Source: Chromera velia (lineage: Eukaryota; Sar; Chromeraceae). Taken from it: a DNA stretch of 20,210 bases. A program made the translations under genes and the position numbers. Below the pieces are notes generated by a model. The model did no database searches, had not been told where the DNA came from, and saw only the letters and a program-made list of their open reading frames with translations. How positions within the stretch are numbered: position 1 is the stretch's first letter; every line of letters starts with the position of its first letter. This document shows positions 1-8,940 of the stretch, piece by piece. Location: positions 1-20,210 of the forward strand of contig JAHBMJ010002313.1 in assembly GCA_018398765.1 (NCBI GenBank), read 5' to 3'.

Positions 1-57
1 ATGCCTGAGTACAGAGAGACATTTTGTGACACGGACAAAGATTTGTTCGTTCGTCAA

Positions 58-103
<46 letters not shown>

Positions 104-112
104 TGTGTGTGT

Positions 113-149
<37 letters not shown>

Positions 150-150
150 A

Positions 151-218
<68 letters not shown>

Positions 219-219
219 A

Positions 220-296
<77 letters not shown>

Positions 297-330
297 TGTG
301 TGTGTGTGCGCGCGCGTGTGTCTGTGTATG
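58..330. repeat. Compound CT/GT microsatellite with a 69-bp higher-order period
   Basis: A (CT)n run from about 58 to 86 turns directly into a (GT)n run. The GT run is broken by markers GTTGTGCG at 111, 180 and 249 and GCATGTCTG at 148 and 217, so a 69-bp unit is repeated in tandem about two and a half times. Diverged GT-rich sequence continues to about 460. The tract lies in the apparent intron just before the RRM exon at 517. Long open frames here (CVCVCV, THTHTH) are low-complexity artefacts. Confidence 0.95.
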
Positions 331-516
331 TATGTATGTGTGTATGCGAGAGTGTCAGTGCATGCGACCGGGCACATGTCTGTGTATGTATGTGGGTGCG
401 ACTCTATGTGCATGTGTGTGTGCGGATCGCGTATGGAGATTTTTGGATTTATAAGTGACTTGCGAAGAAGCCGTTCCCGTCTGTTGACGCACGCATTTTC
501 GGTGTTATCTTTGCAG

Positions 517-1179
517 CTCCCAGGGGATATGCGCCAGCAACAGATTATGGATACGGTGTCCGCTGCTTTTGGACGCTTGGGACGAATCGTGTCCTTTTCG
601 TTCTTGGATCACCCAGCGGTTGGTTGGTTGTTTCTCTTCTGGTTCTTCTTCATGTCTTGACAGGAGAATGATGAAATCGATTTGAAGTGATCCATCCCTA
701 TGCCTGTCTGTCTGTGCCTGCATGAGGTCTTCGGATTTCTCTCCTGTTGGAGTTCGTTCCTTCGTTTTGTCGCGCTTAAAAAACAGTTGCTAAGGGACGT
801 AGGGAAAGTAAGGGTGTGACAAAGAGGGAATCCGTATTTTCTCTTTCTCTTTATTATGGTTTCCCTAGCGCGCCCAGGGTCTGCATTTTCTGGTCGTTGT
901 CATCTGAATGGCGGCCTGAGAATCAACCGAGAAAGCAAGAAACTCTCAGCAGTTACTTTGTTCTGTCGGTATTCCCTTCTCTTCGTGCAGGACATCGATC
1001 GGAATGACAAGCAAAGACTGTTGGTGGAGTTTGACAGCAGTCGGGCTGCAAATGAAGCAGTCCGCCTTTACAATGGCGGTGACTTGGCCTGTGCCACTGG
1101 ATCCAAGGACAGTGGACCTCATGGAAATAGCCGAGGTCCCAGGATCAGAGTTGATTTCGCTCGTGATCAATTCTTCTAA
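517..1179 (+). CDS. RRM-domain RNA-binding protein, 3' end (last two exons)
   Basis: Two exons, 517-618 and 991-1179, join in phase 0 and end at TAA. The first follows a TTTGCAG acceptor and reads LPGDMRQQQIMDTVSAAFGR, then LGRIVSFSFLDHPA. The second follows CTTCGTGCAG and reads DIDRNDKQRLLVEFDSSRAA, then NEAVRLYNGGDL, ending RIRVDFARDQFF. The order is that of an RNA recognition motif: helix 1, strand 2, then an RNP1-like strand 3 (QRLLVEFD, lacking the usual aromatics), helix 2 (RAANEAVRLYNGG) and strand 4 (RIRVDFA). The protein stops just after the RRM, so this is a C-terminal domain. Strand 1 (RNP2) is not in these exons. A stretch at 1-54 that can be read KDLFVR looks like RNP2, but no donor there joins in phase to restore it cleanly. 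Seen: exons, splice sites, motif order. Inferred: RNA binding. The family member cannot be named. Confidence 0.72.
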
Positions 1180-2469
1180 ATTTATTAAGATCAAGAAATA
1201 ACTCTTTTTTTTTCAAATGAGATTCAACAAAAGAGGACCCCTAGAGAAAACTTGAAAAACGGAACGGCTCGCTTTAATTTTTTCTATCCTGAGTGAGCTT
1301 GCTGACTAACTTACTGAGCTAATTGAAGGTTCAGTGTTCAATTCAGTTTATACATGTTATGTGGTTTATCATGCAATCGCTCAAAATTTAGATTTTGTTT
1401 TTTTAAAAAATTAAACCTATATATAGATTTAAACATAAAATATTAAACTTACTTAGTATTATACTAAAGCAAAGCATAAAAAATAGCTTTCAAACGTTAA
1501 TCATGACGTTATGTTTAACTAGCTTTGTGCCCTGACCCCGCTCACAGGGCTTCTGCCTTCTCACGTTTCAGGATGCCGGTGCTCATCAGTGTATGGTGAA
1601 TTAAGAAGTAGTGAGTGTTTGAATTTTGAGAATAAAAAGTAGCGCTACAGAAAGCCTGTCAGTAACTTTTACTAGTCTAGGTGCTAGTAAAAATGAATGC
1701 ATAAATTAAAAGAATTTAAAGAAAAAAGGTTAGAGCTAGAGTTTAATAGAGATCGTTCATAACTGTGTGAGATCACAAAAGTATTGAATTAAAGTAAATT
1801 CCTGGTTTGCATCTAGGTTTGGATGAGTGACTAAGTCACTTCTAATCTAGCTTCTAATTATATAAAGAGTTACATACGATTTTCATAAAGATTTCTTAAA
1901 TTGCTGTGAGATATTGAAATCTTAAAACGTTTATATTTTTTTCAATTTTAAAAACCTATAGTTAAAAACATGGAACAACTTCAGACTAAGGTTAAAAACT
2001 AGGCTAAAAACATAATCAGTAATATAATATATTCAGTGTATGTTTCTAGATATGTTTATAATAGTCGATCTAACAGCTCTCTAGGCAGCTCTAGCTAATA
2101 ACGTCAAATAAAAGATTGAGTCTGATTAACATAGCGCCGATGATAGCGGAAGGCCTAGTGCGGAACCTATCAATCAATCAATCAATCGATCAATCAACTT
2201 TTGAAAACCTCAATCCCAATAACTTAGAGATCGTTTATAATTGTAGCATAAGTGCTCTAAATGTTCGGTTTAGAGCTTCAAACGCATTTGAGAGATCTCT
2301 AGAGAGATCTTCATAGCTCCAAACTATCTCCATCATATTAGGGTCATGATGGTGATGATTCACGTAGTGATTCACTGATGAATCTACTGATGAATGCACA
2401 CAATGCAGGCTATTACGAAGAACATTAGTATTATGTTTTTATAAATCAATCGGTGCATCTTCTAGTACA
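1180..2469. other. AT-rich spacer between convergent RRM and SNARE genes
   Basis: No gene is visible. The stretch is much richer in A and T than the flanking exons and has many short motifs such as TCTAG, GATCT and GTTAAAAAC. It holds a (CAAT)n run at about 2169-2198 and an AATAAA at about 1632 that could serve the RRM gene. A 21-base segment at 1747-1767 recurs with three differences at 2225-2245. Near 2350-2395 the unit ACTGATGAAT is repeated. It could be decayed mobile-element sequence, but no terminal repeats or transposase coding were recognised. Confidence 0.7.
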
Positions 2470-2986
2470 TCAAGATGCACTCCTGGGCAGAAAAATCCAT
2501 GCACCGCAAGAGACCAGGACCCAAAGTACCCACGAGGGCTCGGCCTTTCCCCGAAAAGCCCCCGAGTCGGAGCCCACGTTACTGTCATTCACAGAGCTAT
2601 CACCCGGATTCGACTGGTTATTGAAGCCCGTGATGGACAGCACAACAATCACAACGACTGCAATAAATATCAAACCACACACGACTTGAATGCACCTGTC
2701 TCCTGCTGCGTGTTTGCTGATACTCAGCAGGGTTTTCCGAGCTCTCTTGATGTTGTCCTGCAAGTCATGCATGTGATCTCCCACCCTGTTCAGTTGTTCC
2801 AGCTGCTCTTGCTGCTTCGCTACAATATTATTCCCCAGTGCTTCCGTCTCCTCAATATCCCTCTGCATCCGATTTAGTGCATCCTGTGTCTTGTCCTGGA
2901 CCCGGTCCCCCTCCTTTACAATCTGCTCCCGCGACATCTCCTCCTCTTGGGCCGGGTCCTCCATGCGGACCCCTGCAGGCAGACAG

Positions 2987-3021
<35 letters not shown>

Positions 3022-4645
3022 CACGATTAGATTCAGACACATGCTTGACTTCTACATCGTTTCCTGAAGTCTGTAAAGCAACTTTGACGACCTGTACATC
3101 TGCAGGCGGAGGTCTCAAAACAATCTCTCTTTGCAGCCAGCCAGAGGCAAAAAACAGATCGCTTCATGACTTGATTTGTTGCTGGCTCTAACGCCACATG
3201 CAACTGGACTGTCTAACTAAACGGCTTCGATTCATAAGCATGGCGCAAGCGAACAGAATCACTCACCGACTCAAATTCAGACTGTTGGAGGGAAATCAAA
3301 ATTTTTCCCTCCTCCGTCCGGGTGCTTGTGTGTGATTCTTTTTGTTCGTCACCTTCATTTTCTGTCTGTCTGTCTGTCTGCCTGTGCATGTGTATCATTC
3401 TCTTTGCGTGTTTCTCAGCCTCTCTCACTGCGTCCCCCTGCTTGCAAGCTACTCAGTTGTTTGCCTCTCTACCTGTCCACAGCTATTTTCATCCCATGGA
3501 TGTCTGGGCTCTTATCTGTGCCTCCGTGCATGTGTGCAAAAAGGAGACACGACAGTAGAACAATGCCCCTTCCTGTCCAGTGCCGTCTGCCTCATTCTGC
3601 TTCTTTATGACATGCTTGTCTCAGTTTTTTCATCCTCATTCAAGGCAAAGCACAGTCACCCCACTGTGCAGCACAAACAAACTTTCTTCTAGAACGACAA
3701 AGCTGTGTACCCTCATACAGACCCGATTCTTGATGCATGGAAGACGGCCGACCAATCAGCATGCATGTCTCTCTGGACATTCTTCGGTCTTTCTCCACCA
3801 TACAGAGAAAGAAAGCAGTGCGGAGACCTTCATACGAATTCCTGTGAGTGCTCCGGAATGTGCCAGTCTGCCTTCTTCGGTGTCCTCCTTCCATGGACTG
3901 TCTGTATTGTTGGATTGGCCTGTTCTCATTATCTCTTTTGCTTATCCGATGATATGCGTCTTTGCTCATTTTCTTTTTCATTTTCAACCTGCCTGGCCCT
4001 GCCTCCACAGAGAGAGTCCAGAATTTTGGCATTCCTGTCTTCCATTCCTTTTTTTCCAGTTCGCCTTTCAACACTCTTTCTCAATCTCTCTCCCTTACAA
4101 GTGTCGATCTGCAGTCTCGCTGCCTCTCAGTGGAGGGTTTGCTAGTCTGGCTTGTCCGCCTTTTGTCTGTGCGTTCACCCGCATGCCTCATCTCTGCCTG
4201 CCTGCCAGCCCAGCCGTTTCGGTATTTTTGTCAATCTGGTTGTGAGCCTATCTCCTTTCTCATCTCCCTGACTGTTCGTCTCTTTGAGTCTTCGTGATCG
4301 TCGTGTCTGTCTGTCTGATTACTGACCAGCAGTCGTTGTCGAAAAGTTTTCTTGCGTGAACTCATTCTTCTTCCACTCCAGCTCTCCATTCAAACGCTTC
4401 AATTCCCTTTTCATGTCCTGAAGCGTCTTTTTGTGTGTGGACATCTCAGCAGGCGTTGAGAGTTCCCCGATTTCCAGTTGGTATGCTGCAAGGGCAGATC
4501 GGATCTCTTGGGAGAGGATCTCACACTCTCTGCTCTTCTGACTCTTCCCAATGCCGGAAGACTTTCCAATGCTCTCTATCTCGCTTGCAAAGTTAGAGAG
4601 CATCTCCTTCAGCTCTCTCTGCTGACGATCCACCTCCGACGACAT
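2470..4645 (-). CDS. NPSN-like Qb-SNARE (membrane-fusion protein), two exons
   Basis: Exons on the minus strand are 4645-4327 and 2972-2470. The donor CTG|GTCAGT and acceptor CTGCAG join in phase 1, giving 273 residues, close to the ~260 of plant NPSN SNAREs. Residues 1-106 form an N-terminal helical region (MSSEVDRQQRELKEMLSNFA). The SNARE helix covers about 135-195, with probable zero-layer glutamine Q163 (KQQEQLEQLNRV). GDRCI follows, matching the DKCI that precedes the membrane anchor in plant NPSNs, then a transmembrane segment at about 201-221 (VVCGLIFIAVVVIVVLSITG). Family knowledge: NPSN proteins are C-terminally anchored Qb-SNAREs that join Qa, Qc and R partners in vesicle fusion, for example at the plasma membrane and cell plate. 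Odd points: the tail after the anchor is ~50 residues, longer than the family's, and carries a second hydrophobic stretch (WVLWVLVSCGAWIFL). A Vti1-type SNARE is the main alternative, but the pre-anchor motif favours NPSN. Confidence 0.85.
2973..4326 (-). other. Intron of the SNARE gene, purine-biased in the transcript
   Basis: The single 1,354-base intron separates the N-terminal helical region from the SNARE motif. On + it is strongly pyrimidine-rich (CTCTT, TCTGTCTG, TTTCTC), so the transcribed RNA is purine-rich except beside the acceptor, where a (GA)n run on + at 2991-3019 becomes a (CU)n polypyrimidine tract. TCTG tetranucleotide runs sit at 3361-3380 and beside the donor near 4301-4318. 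Several long open frames cross it on both strands, but all are low-complexity and none resembles a protein family. Confidence 0.7.
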
Positions 4646-5332
4646 CGTGGCAGTTGCCTCCGGTTGGATACAGATGCGCAGCTGAGTGTTGCACTGGTGA
4701 CACCGGAAGTTCACTGTCCGTCTCCTTCCAGCAACAGGAGATACGACCGTCAATACATATGCATGTCTCTCAGGATCGCTGTGAAACACCTCGAGGTTCA
4801 AGGAATCGTTGTGTCAGTCAATCGTGAGAGCTCGATAATGCCGAATCATGCCGGCCGAACATTGCCGAACTGTCGATCATTCACAAATTCGCACCATTCA
4901 AGGCATTCTTGTGATTTCTTGTGAGCCGAGGCCGATCGTTTTTGTGGATCTTAATTAATTCGCGTTCTGCATGCATGCATGTTTGCGCGCGCGCGCGAGC
5001 TCTTTTGATCAAAATTTTGTCAGACTGAGAGACATTCAGAGTGCCGTCCCCATATGCCGTCCATCTCTTTCCGTGGCACTCGAATCGTGACTCGATCCGT
5101 GCAAATCAATTAATTGCTTTGTTCATTAGACCTGTCTGACATTGGGGCTTCGGGCACTGTTTCCTCGCACGTCCGTATTGTATGCTTGCACATTACAGTT
5201 CAGTGTAGTCTGCTGTGGTTGCGGCCGAGCGAAACTCTTTTGTGACAATTACTTTCCTGCCGAGCATTCGTTGGCGGCACGACACTGGTTCAGTTGGGGA
5301 CCGTCTACCGAGGCTCATGCAGGGCGTGAGGG
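4646..5332. promoter_or_regulatory. Divergent intergenic region between SNARE (-) and PPR (+) genes
   Basis: About 690 bases separate the two start codons, so both 5' UTRs and promoters should lie here. The motif GCCGAA occurs at about 4840, 4854 and 4864. An alternating GCGCGCGCGCGAG run lies near 4985-4998 beside GCATGCATGCATG, and AATTAATT occurs at about 4952 and 5107. The frame just upstream of the SNARE ATG stays open for 52 codons on - but shows no recognisable domain, so it is treated as 5' UTR. No TATA box can be assigned with confidence. Confidence 0.45.
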
Positions 5333-7970
5333 ATGCGTTGTGCCTGTCTAATCTCAGGAAGAGGGGGACGCCTTCTAGGATTGAGGTTGAGAAGGTTGGT
5401 GTCCGCCCGCCCTCTCTCGACGGTAGCCGTCTCCGTCGGCGTGAATCGCAGATCCGGTGTCGATGCATTGAGGCTGTTGAGCTCCAACTCCACGACGGGG
5501 TGCAGAGTCACAGAACTACGTCCTGGCACGCAAAGGCGGTGGACCTCAAGTGCCTCTCTACAGAGAGATGACAGAGAAGCGTCAGTCGTCCTGGAGACGG
5601 GAACATTCGCATGCCACAGCAGGAAACAAAAAAAGGAAGCGGAACGAAAGGAAGGAGAAGGAGATAAGGAAAAACAGGGAACAAATGGAAGGGCAAGAAG
5701 GGAAACGAAAGAAAAGGAAAGGAAAGAAGAGCGAGATAAACAAGGAAGACAAGAGGAGAAAAGGAGACGAAGAAAGGAGAGGGCCGAAAAGAAAAGGAGG
5801 GGAGGCAGAAGAAAAAGAAGAGGAGGTAAAAAACGGAACGGCAAGACACGAAAAGGGACCGAACAGCAAAAGCGACAAAGGGAAAGTCTGCAAAAGAAAA
5901 GAGCGAGGGAGAGAGGAAAAAGGCAACGCAAAAGAAATAGATCCCAGAAGACTCCAATTGGAGGAGACAGAGAGAACGAGACATGTCTTTTCGCCCCTTC
6001 AGTGGCTATACATCACAGTTTTGACCTTCTTGAATTTATGATCAGTATCCTCGTACTACCTTTGATGTCTTCTTCACCGTGCAAAGTTTTCGTGACTATT
6101 CCCCTTTTCCCTCCCCTCTCCATTGTTGTTGTTTTTCTCCTCCTCTTTCAAACGATTCTCATCCACTTTTTTTTGTTTCTGCAGAGCTGGAGGGCGACAG
6201 TTCACCCATCACCGTCGAATGGAGGGCCTTGGACCGCCCGTCGAGGGGAGAGACAGCCACAGAGACAGAGACAGAGATAGAAAGACACAGAGAGGGAGAG
6301 AGGGATGGCAGAGCGAAGAGAGGGGAGAGAGACGGAGGGGGAGCTTGGGTAAAGGCGTTGTTGGTTTCACTCAACGCATTTCCAACGCGGGTTCTGTGGG
6401 GGATTGGTCCAAGGCCCTGCGTTTGTTTGAGGACATGAAGGCGAGGGGAGTGCGTCCAGACGAAGTTCTCTTTCGCACTCTGATTGTCGCAATGGAGAAA
6501 GCAGAGGGGGGCAGCCAATGGACTCGGGCTGTAGCGCTGCTCGAGGAGATGAAGAAATGGGGTCTGCGGCCTTCTCTGTACTCCTACTGTGGAGTCTTGA
6601 ACGCCCTAGCGAAGGCACCGGGGGGCAGCCAGTGGGAGAGAGCCCTTCAGTTGTTTGATGAGATCTCTCAAAATGAAGAGGAACCGAACGTCTATATATA
6701 CAGTGCTTTGATCAGCGCACTGGAGAAGGCTCCGGGGGGGAGTCGGTGGGAGAAGGCTCTGGAGGTGTTTGAAGAGATGAAACGTCGACGAATTGCGCCG
6801 AATGTGATCACGTACAATGCTCTGATCAGTGCATTGGAAAAGGCAGCAGATGGGAGTCAGTGGGAAAGAGCGGTTGAGTTGTTTGAAGAGATGAAGTTGA
6901 GAGACCTGGCCCCTACCGTGATTACTTACAGTGCTTTGATCAGTGCACTAGGGAGAGCGAGTGGGGGGAGTGAGGCAGACAAGGCGGTTTTGTTGTTTGA
7001 GGAGATGAAAATGAAGAAAATCGAACCTTCTGCAATCACGTACAATGCCCTGATCAGTGCACTTGAGAAGGTGCCAGGAGGTAGCCAGTGGCAAAAGGCG
7101 CTGACGTTGTTTGAAGAGATGAAACGGGCAGGCATCAAGCCGTCCGTGGTCACTTACAGTGCAGTCATTAGTGCACTAGAGAAAGCGCCCGGTGGGAGTA
7201 AGTGGGAAAAGGCATTAGAGGTGTATGAGGAAATGGAGCAAAGGGGGGTTGGTCCTTCTGGTATTACCTATAGTGCTCTGCTCAGTGCGATGGAAAAGGC
7301 ACCGGGTGGCACTCAGTGGGAGCGAGCCCTCGAGCTATTTGAGCAGATGAAGCAGAGAGGAATGGCGCCTACCGTGGTCACTTACAGCGCGCTGATCAGT
7401 GCGATGGAGAAAGCAGGGGGGGGGAGTCAGTGGAAGAAAGCGTTGGATCTGTTCTTTGAGATGAAACACAAAGGCATCACACCGAACTTGGTTACTTACA
7501 ACGCCTTGATCAGTGCAATGGGGAAGTCAGCAGGCGGTAGTCAGTGCGAGATAGCACTGGAGCTTTTTGAGGAGATGCGGGAGTGTGGTTTCCTTCCGGG
7601 AGTGGCCACGTACAATTTTGTGCTCAAGATCTTGAAAAAGATCCCGGAAGGTGGGAGCAGGGGGGAGAGAGCACTGGAGTTATTCGAAAGTATGATCAGA
7701 GGGGAAGTAGAGCCGAATTTGGCGACTTACAGTCTGCTCACCGACATTCTAGAAGAAGTCGAAATCCAGAAGGGCGAAAAGTGGAAGAGGGCCGCACAGC
7801 TTTTTGAGGAGGTGAGGGAGCGACTCGAGAAGAAAGGGATGAAGCCTTGGGCCATACGGCACCGTGCTCTAATCGGGGCCATTAGAAAGGCCCAAGAGGC
7901 AAGCATCCATGTTCATGGAGAGTCCGAGTCTAGGTCCGAGTCCCAAGCTGACGCTGGGAGGGAAGCCTAG
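5333..7970 (+). CDS. Pentatricopeptide-repeat (PPR) RNA-binding protein, probably mitochondrial
   Basis: Preferred model: exons 5333-5580 and 6185-7970. The donor GTCAGT and acceptor TTTCTGCAG join in phase 2, giving 677 residues. Exon 1 starts MRCACLISGRGGRLLGLRLR and continues RLVSARPLSTVAVSVGVNRR. It is rich in Arg, Leu and Ser with no acidic residue in about the first 40, typical of a mitochondrial presequence. An Arg/Glu-rich linker follows (RDRDRDRK). The array then holds ten units of exactly 38 residues (nt 6456-7595), one of 39, one of 44 and partial units at each end. A typical unit starts PNVITYNALISALEKA, has a GGSQ turn, then WERALELFEEMKRRGIA. Family knowledge: PPR proteins bind organellar RNA one base per repeat and act in editing, cleavage, stability or translation. 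There is no DYW, E or SMR domain, so it is a P-type-like protein. Oddity: a three-residue insertion in the turn inside each repeat. Alternative: translation from the ATG at 6219, without a presequence. The repeat exon is certain; exon 1 is an inference. Confidence 0.88.
5581..6184 (+). other. Probable PPR intron with a long purine-rich tract
   Basis: From about 5620 to 5985 the + strand is almost all A and G (GGAAGGAGAAGGAGATAAGG and similar). A pyrimidine-rich stretch then leads to the acceptor at 6184. Read through, exon 1 would continue into a Lys/Arg/Glu-only domain of about 120 residues. Splicing at the GTCAGT at 5581 removes it and keeps the frame. Such homopurine tracts can form triplex DNA. 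Minus-strand frames here are all Phe/Leu/Ser and are shadows of the tract. Confidence 0.55.
6456..7595 (+). repeat. Ten 114-bp tandem coding repeats (PPR array)
   Basis: Each 114-base unit encodes one 38-residue PPR. Units are alike at DNA level (for example TACAGTGCTTTGATCAGTGC recurs almost unchanged), which suggests expansion by duplication. Residue pairs at the two RNA-specifying positions (5th and last) of the twelve units are, in order, R-S, C-N, S-N, N-T, S-S, N-S, S-S, S-T, S-N, N-G, N-N and S-W. Under the published PPR code S-N favours A, N-S favours C and N-N a pyrimidine. Confidence 0.93.
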
Positions 7971-8106
7971 TGGGAAGCTTGACAAAAACGTTTGTGTTCC
8001 TGTTTGTTCGAATTCTGCGGTGTATAGTTGAATACTGCAGGTATTAAGGGCAAATTAACCAGCTTTGAAGCTTGTGTTGTAAAAGAATTAATATACGCAC
8101 ACAATT

Positions 8107-8112
8107 AATAAA
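8107..8112 (+). terminator. Candidate poly(A) signal AATAAA for the PPR gene
   Basis: AATAAA lies 137 bases after the PPR stop codon in a sharply AT-rich context (ACAATTAATAAAGTTTT). The position is usual for a cleavage signal. Whether this lineage uses AATAAA is not shown by the sequence. Confidence 0.4.
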
Positions 8113-8668
8113 GTTTTCTAATTGATTTTTAAATCATTTTTTTGTTACATATTTTTCTAGCCTGCCAGTGATGTGAGAAGTATTCAGCTATAGACTTCTA
8201 AATAGACTTATATAGCTTTGCATAGACTCGATCGGAGATGCAAACTATGATGTGTCATACACCATTATATAATTCGATTCATATACTTTGTAACTTTCCA
8301 GGTAACTTTAAATTTGAATAAATTTTAAATTCTCTATTGATTTTTAGATTGATTTTTCAGTTCACTGTGACTCCATGCAGGTCTTATTGATTCAAAAATC
8401 ATAATAAACTTATAAAAGCTAGTATAAAAGCTATGTATGCTAAAAAAAAAGGTTTTAAGATGCATCTGCATGATAGACTGCATCTAAATCTGCATGCATC
8501 TAATCATAATTCACAATAATATGATCATGTAGGATCACATCTATACATTTGGGTATACATTATGATTTGTACTAAGTTAAGATTTTCTTTTCCGTTTTTA
8601 AATTGTAAAAAGATTACTTTAAGATCTATTTAGAGATCTATTGGATACTGCCACTATGATAAAAACAG

Positions 8669-8724
8669 TGAACGGTATTACTAGCGGCGGTATCATCGTA
8701 ACACATCGTTACTAGCACCGTTCA
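8669..8724. repeat. Interrupted inverted repeat
   Basis: TGAACGGT at 8669-8676 is the exact reverse complement of ACCGTTCA at 8717-8724, about 40 bases apart. TACTAGC also occurs twice as a direct repeat inside (in ATTACTAGCGG and GTTACTAGCACC). It could be a hairpin or the relic end of a small mobile element. No target-site duplication was identified. Confidence 0.5.
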
Positions 8725-8940
8725 TCGATATGTATATACCGTGACCTTTTAATAACAAAATCATATAATACAAAACCTTTTCATGTTACTTAATTTATCC
8801 TCGCACCTAATGTTTTTCATTCCAACACACCCCAATGTCGTGACACCTATACCGACAGGGTTATCTATATAAAACTGCAACTAGGAATGCAATACATTTC
8901 AACTTCGGGTTGATTGTTAAGTTTTTATTCTTGTTGAAAT

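Larger units (their letters stand above)
7971..8940. other. AT-rich spacer downstream of the PPR gene
   Basis: There is no gene. Base composition drops to AT-rich at the PPR stop and recovers near 8940. The stretch holds repeated GCATCT motifs at 8462-8500 (four copies), GATCTATTTAGAGATCTATT at 8622-8641, and an interrupted inverted repeat at 8669-8724. Its texture resembles the spacers at 1180-2469 and 15760-16290. Confidence 0.65.

Noticed and set aside
1-458. Long open frames rich in Cys-Val or Thr-His across the GT repeat
   Set aside because: They exist only because a dinucleotide repeat has no stop codons; composition is pure repeat and a splice acceptor follows.
4646-4801. Upstream extension of the SNARE frame with a CHQC motif
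   Set aside because: It is open only 52 codons, has a single CxxC and no family match; the ATG at 4645 gives an NPSN-length protein.
5305-5984. Minus-strand frames rich in Phe, Leu and Ser opposite PPR exon 1 and its intron
   Set aside because: They are the complement of the purine-rich tract. One end (ELEVVELELNSLNAS-like reading near 5460-5500) looked protein-like, but it lies opposite the presequence exon and has no supporting neighbour exon.
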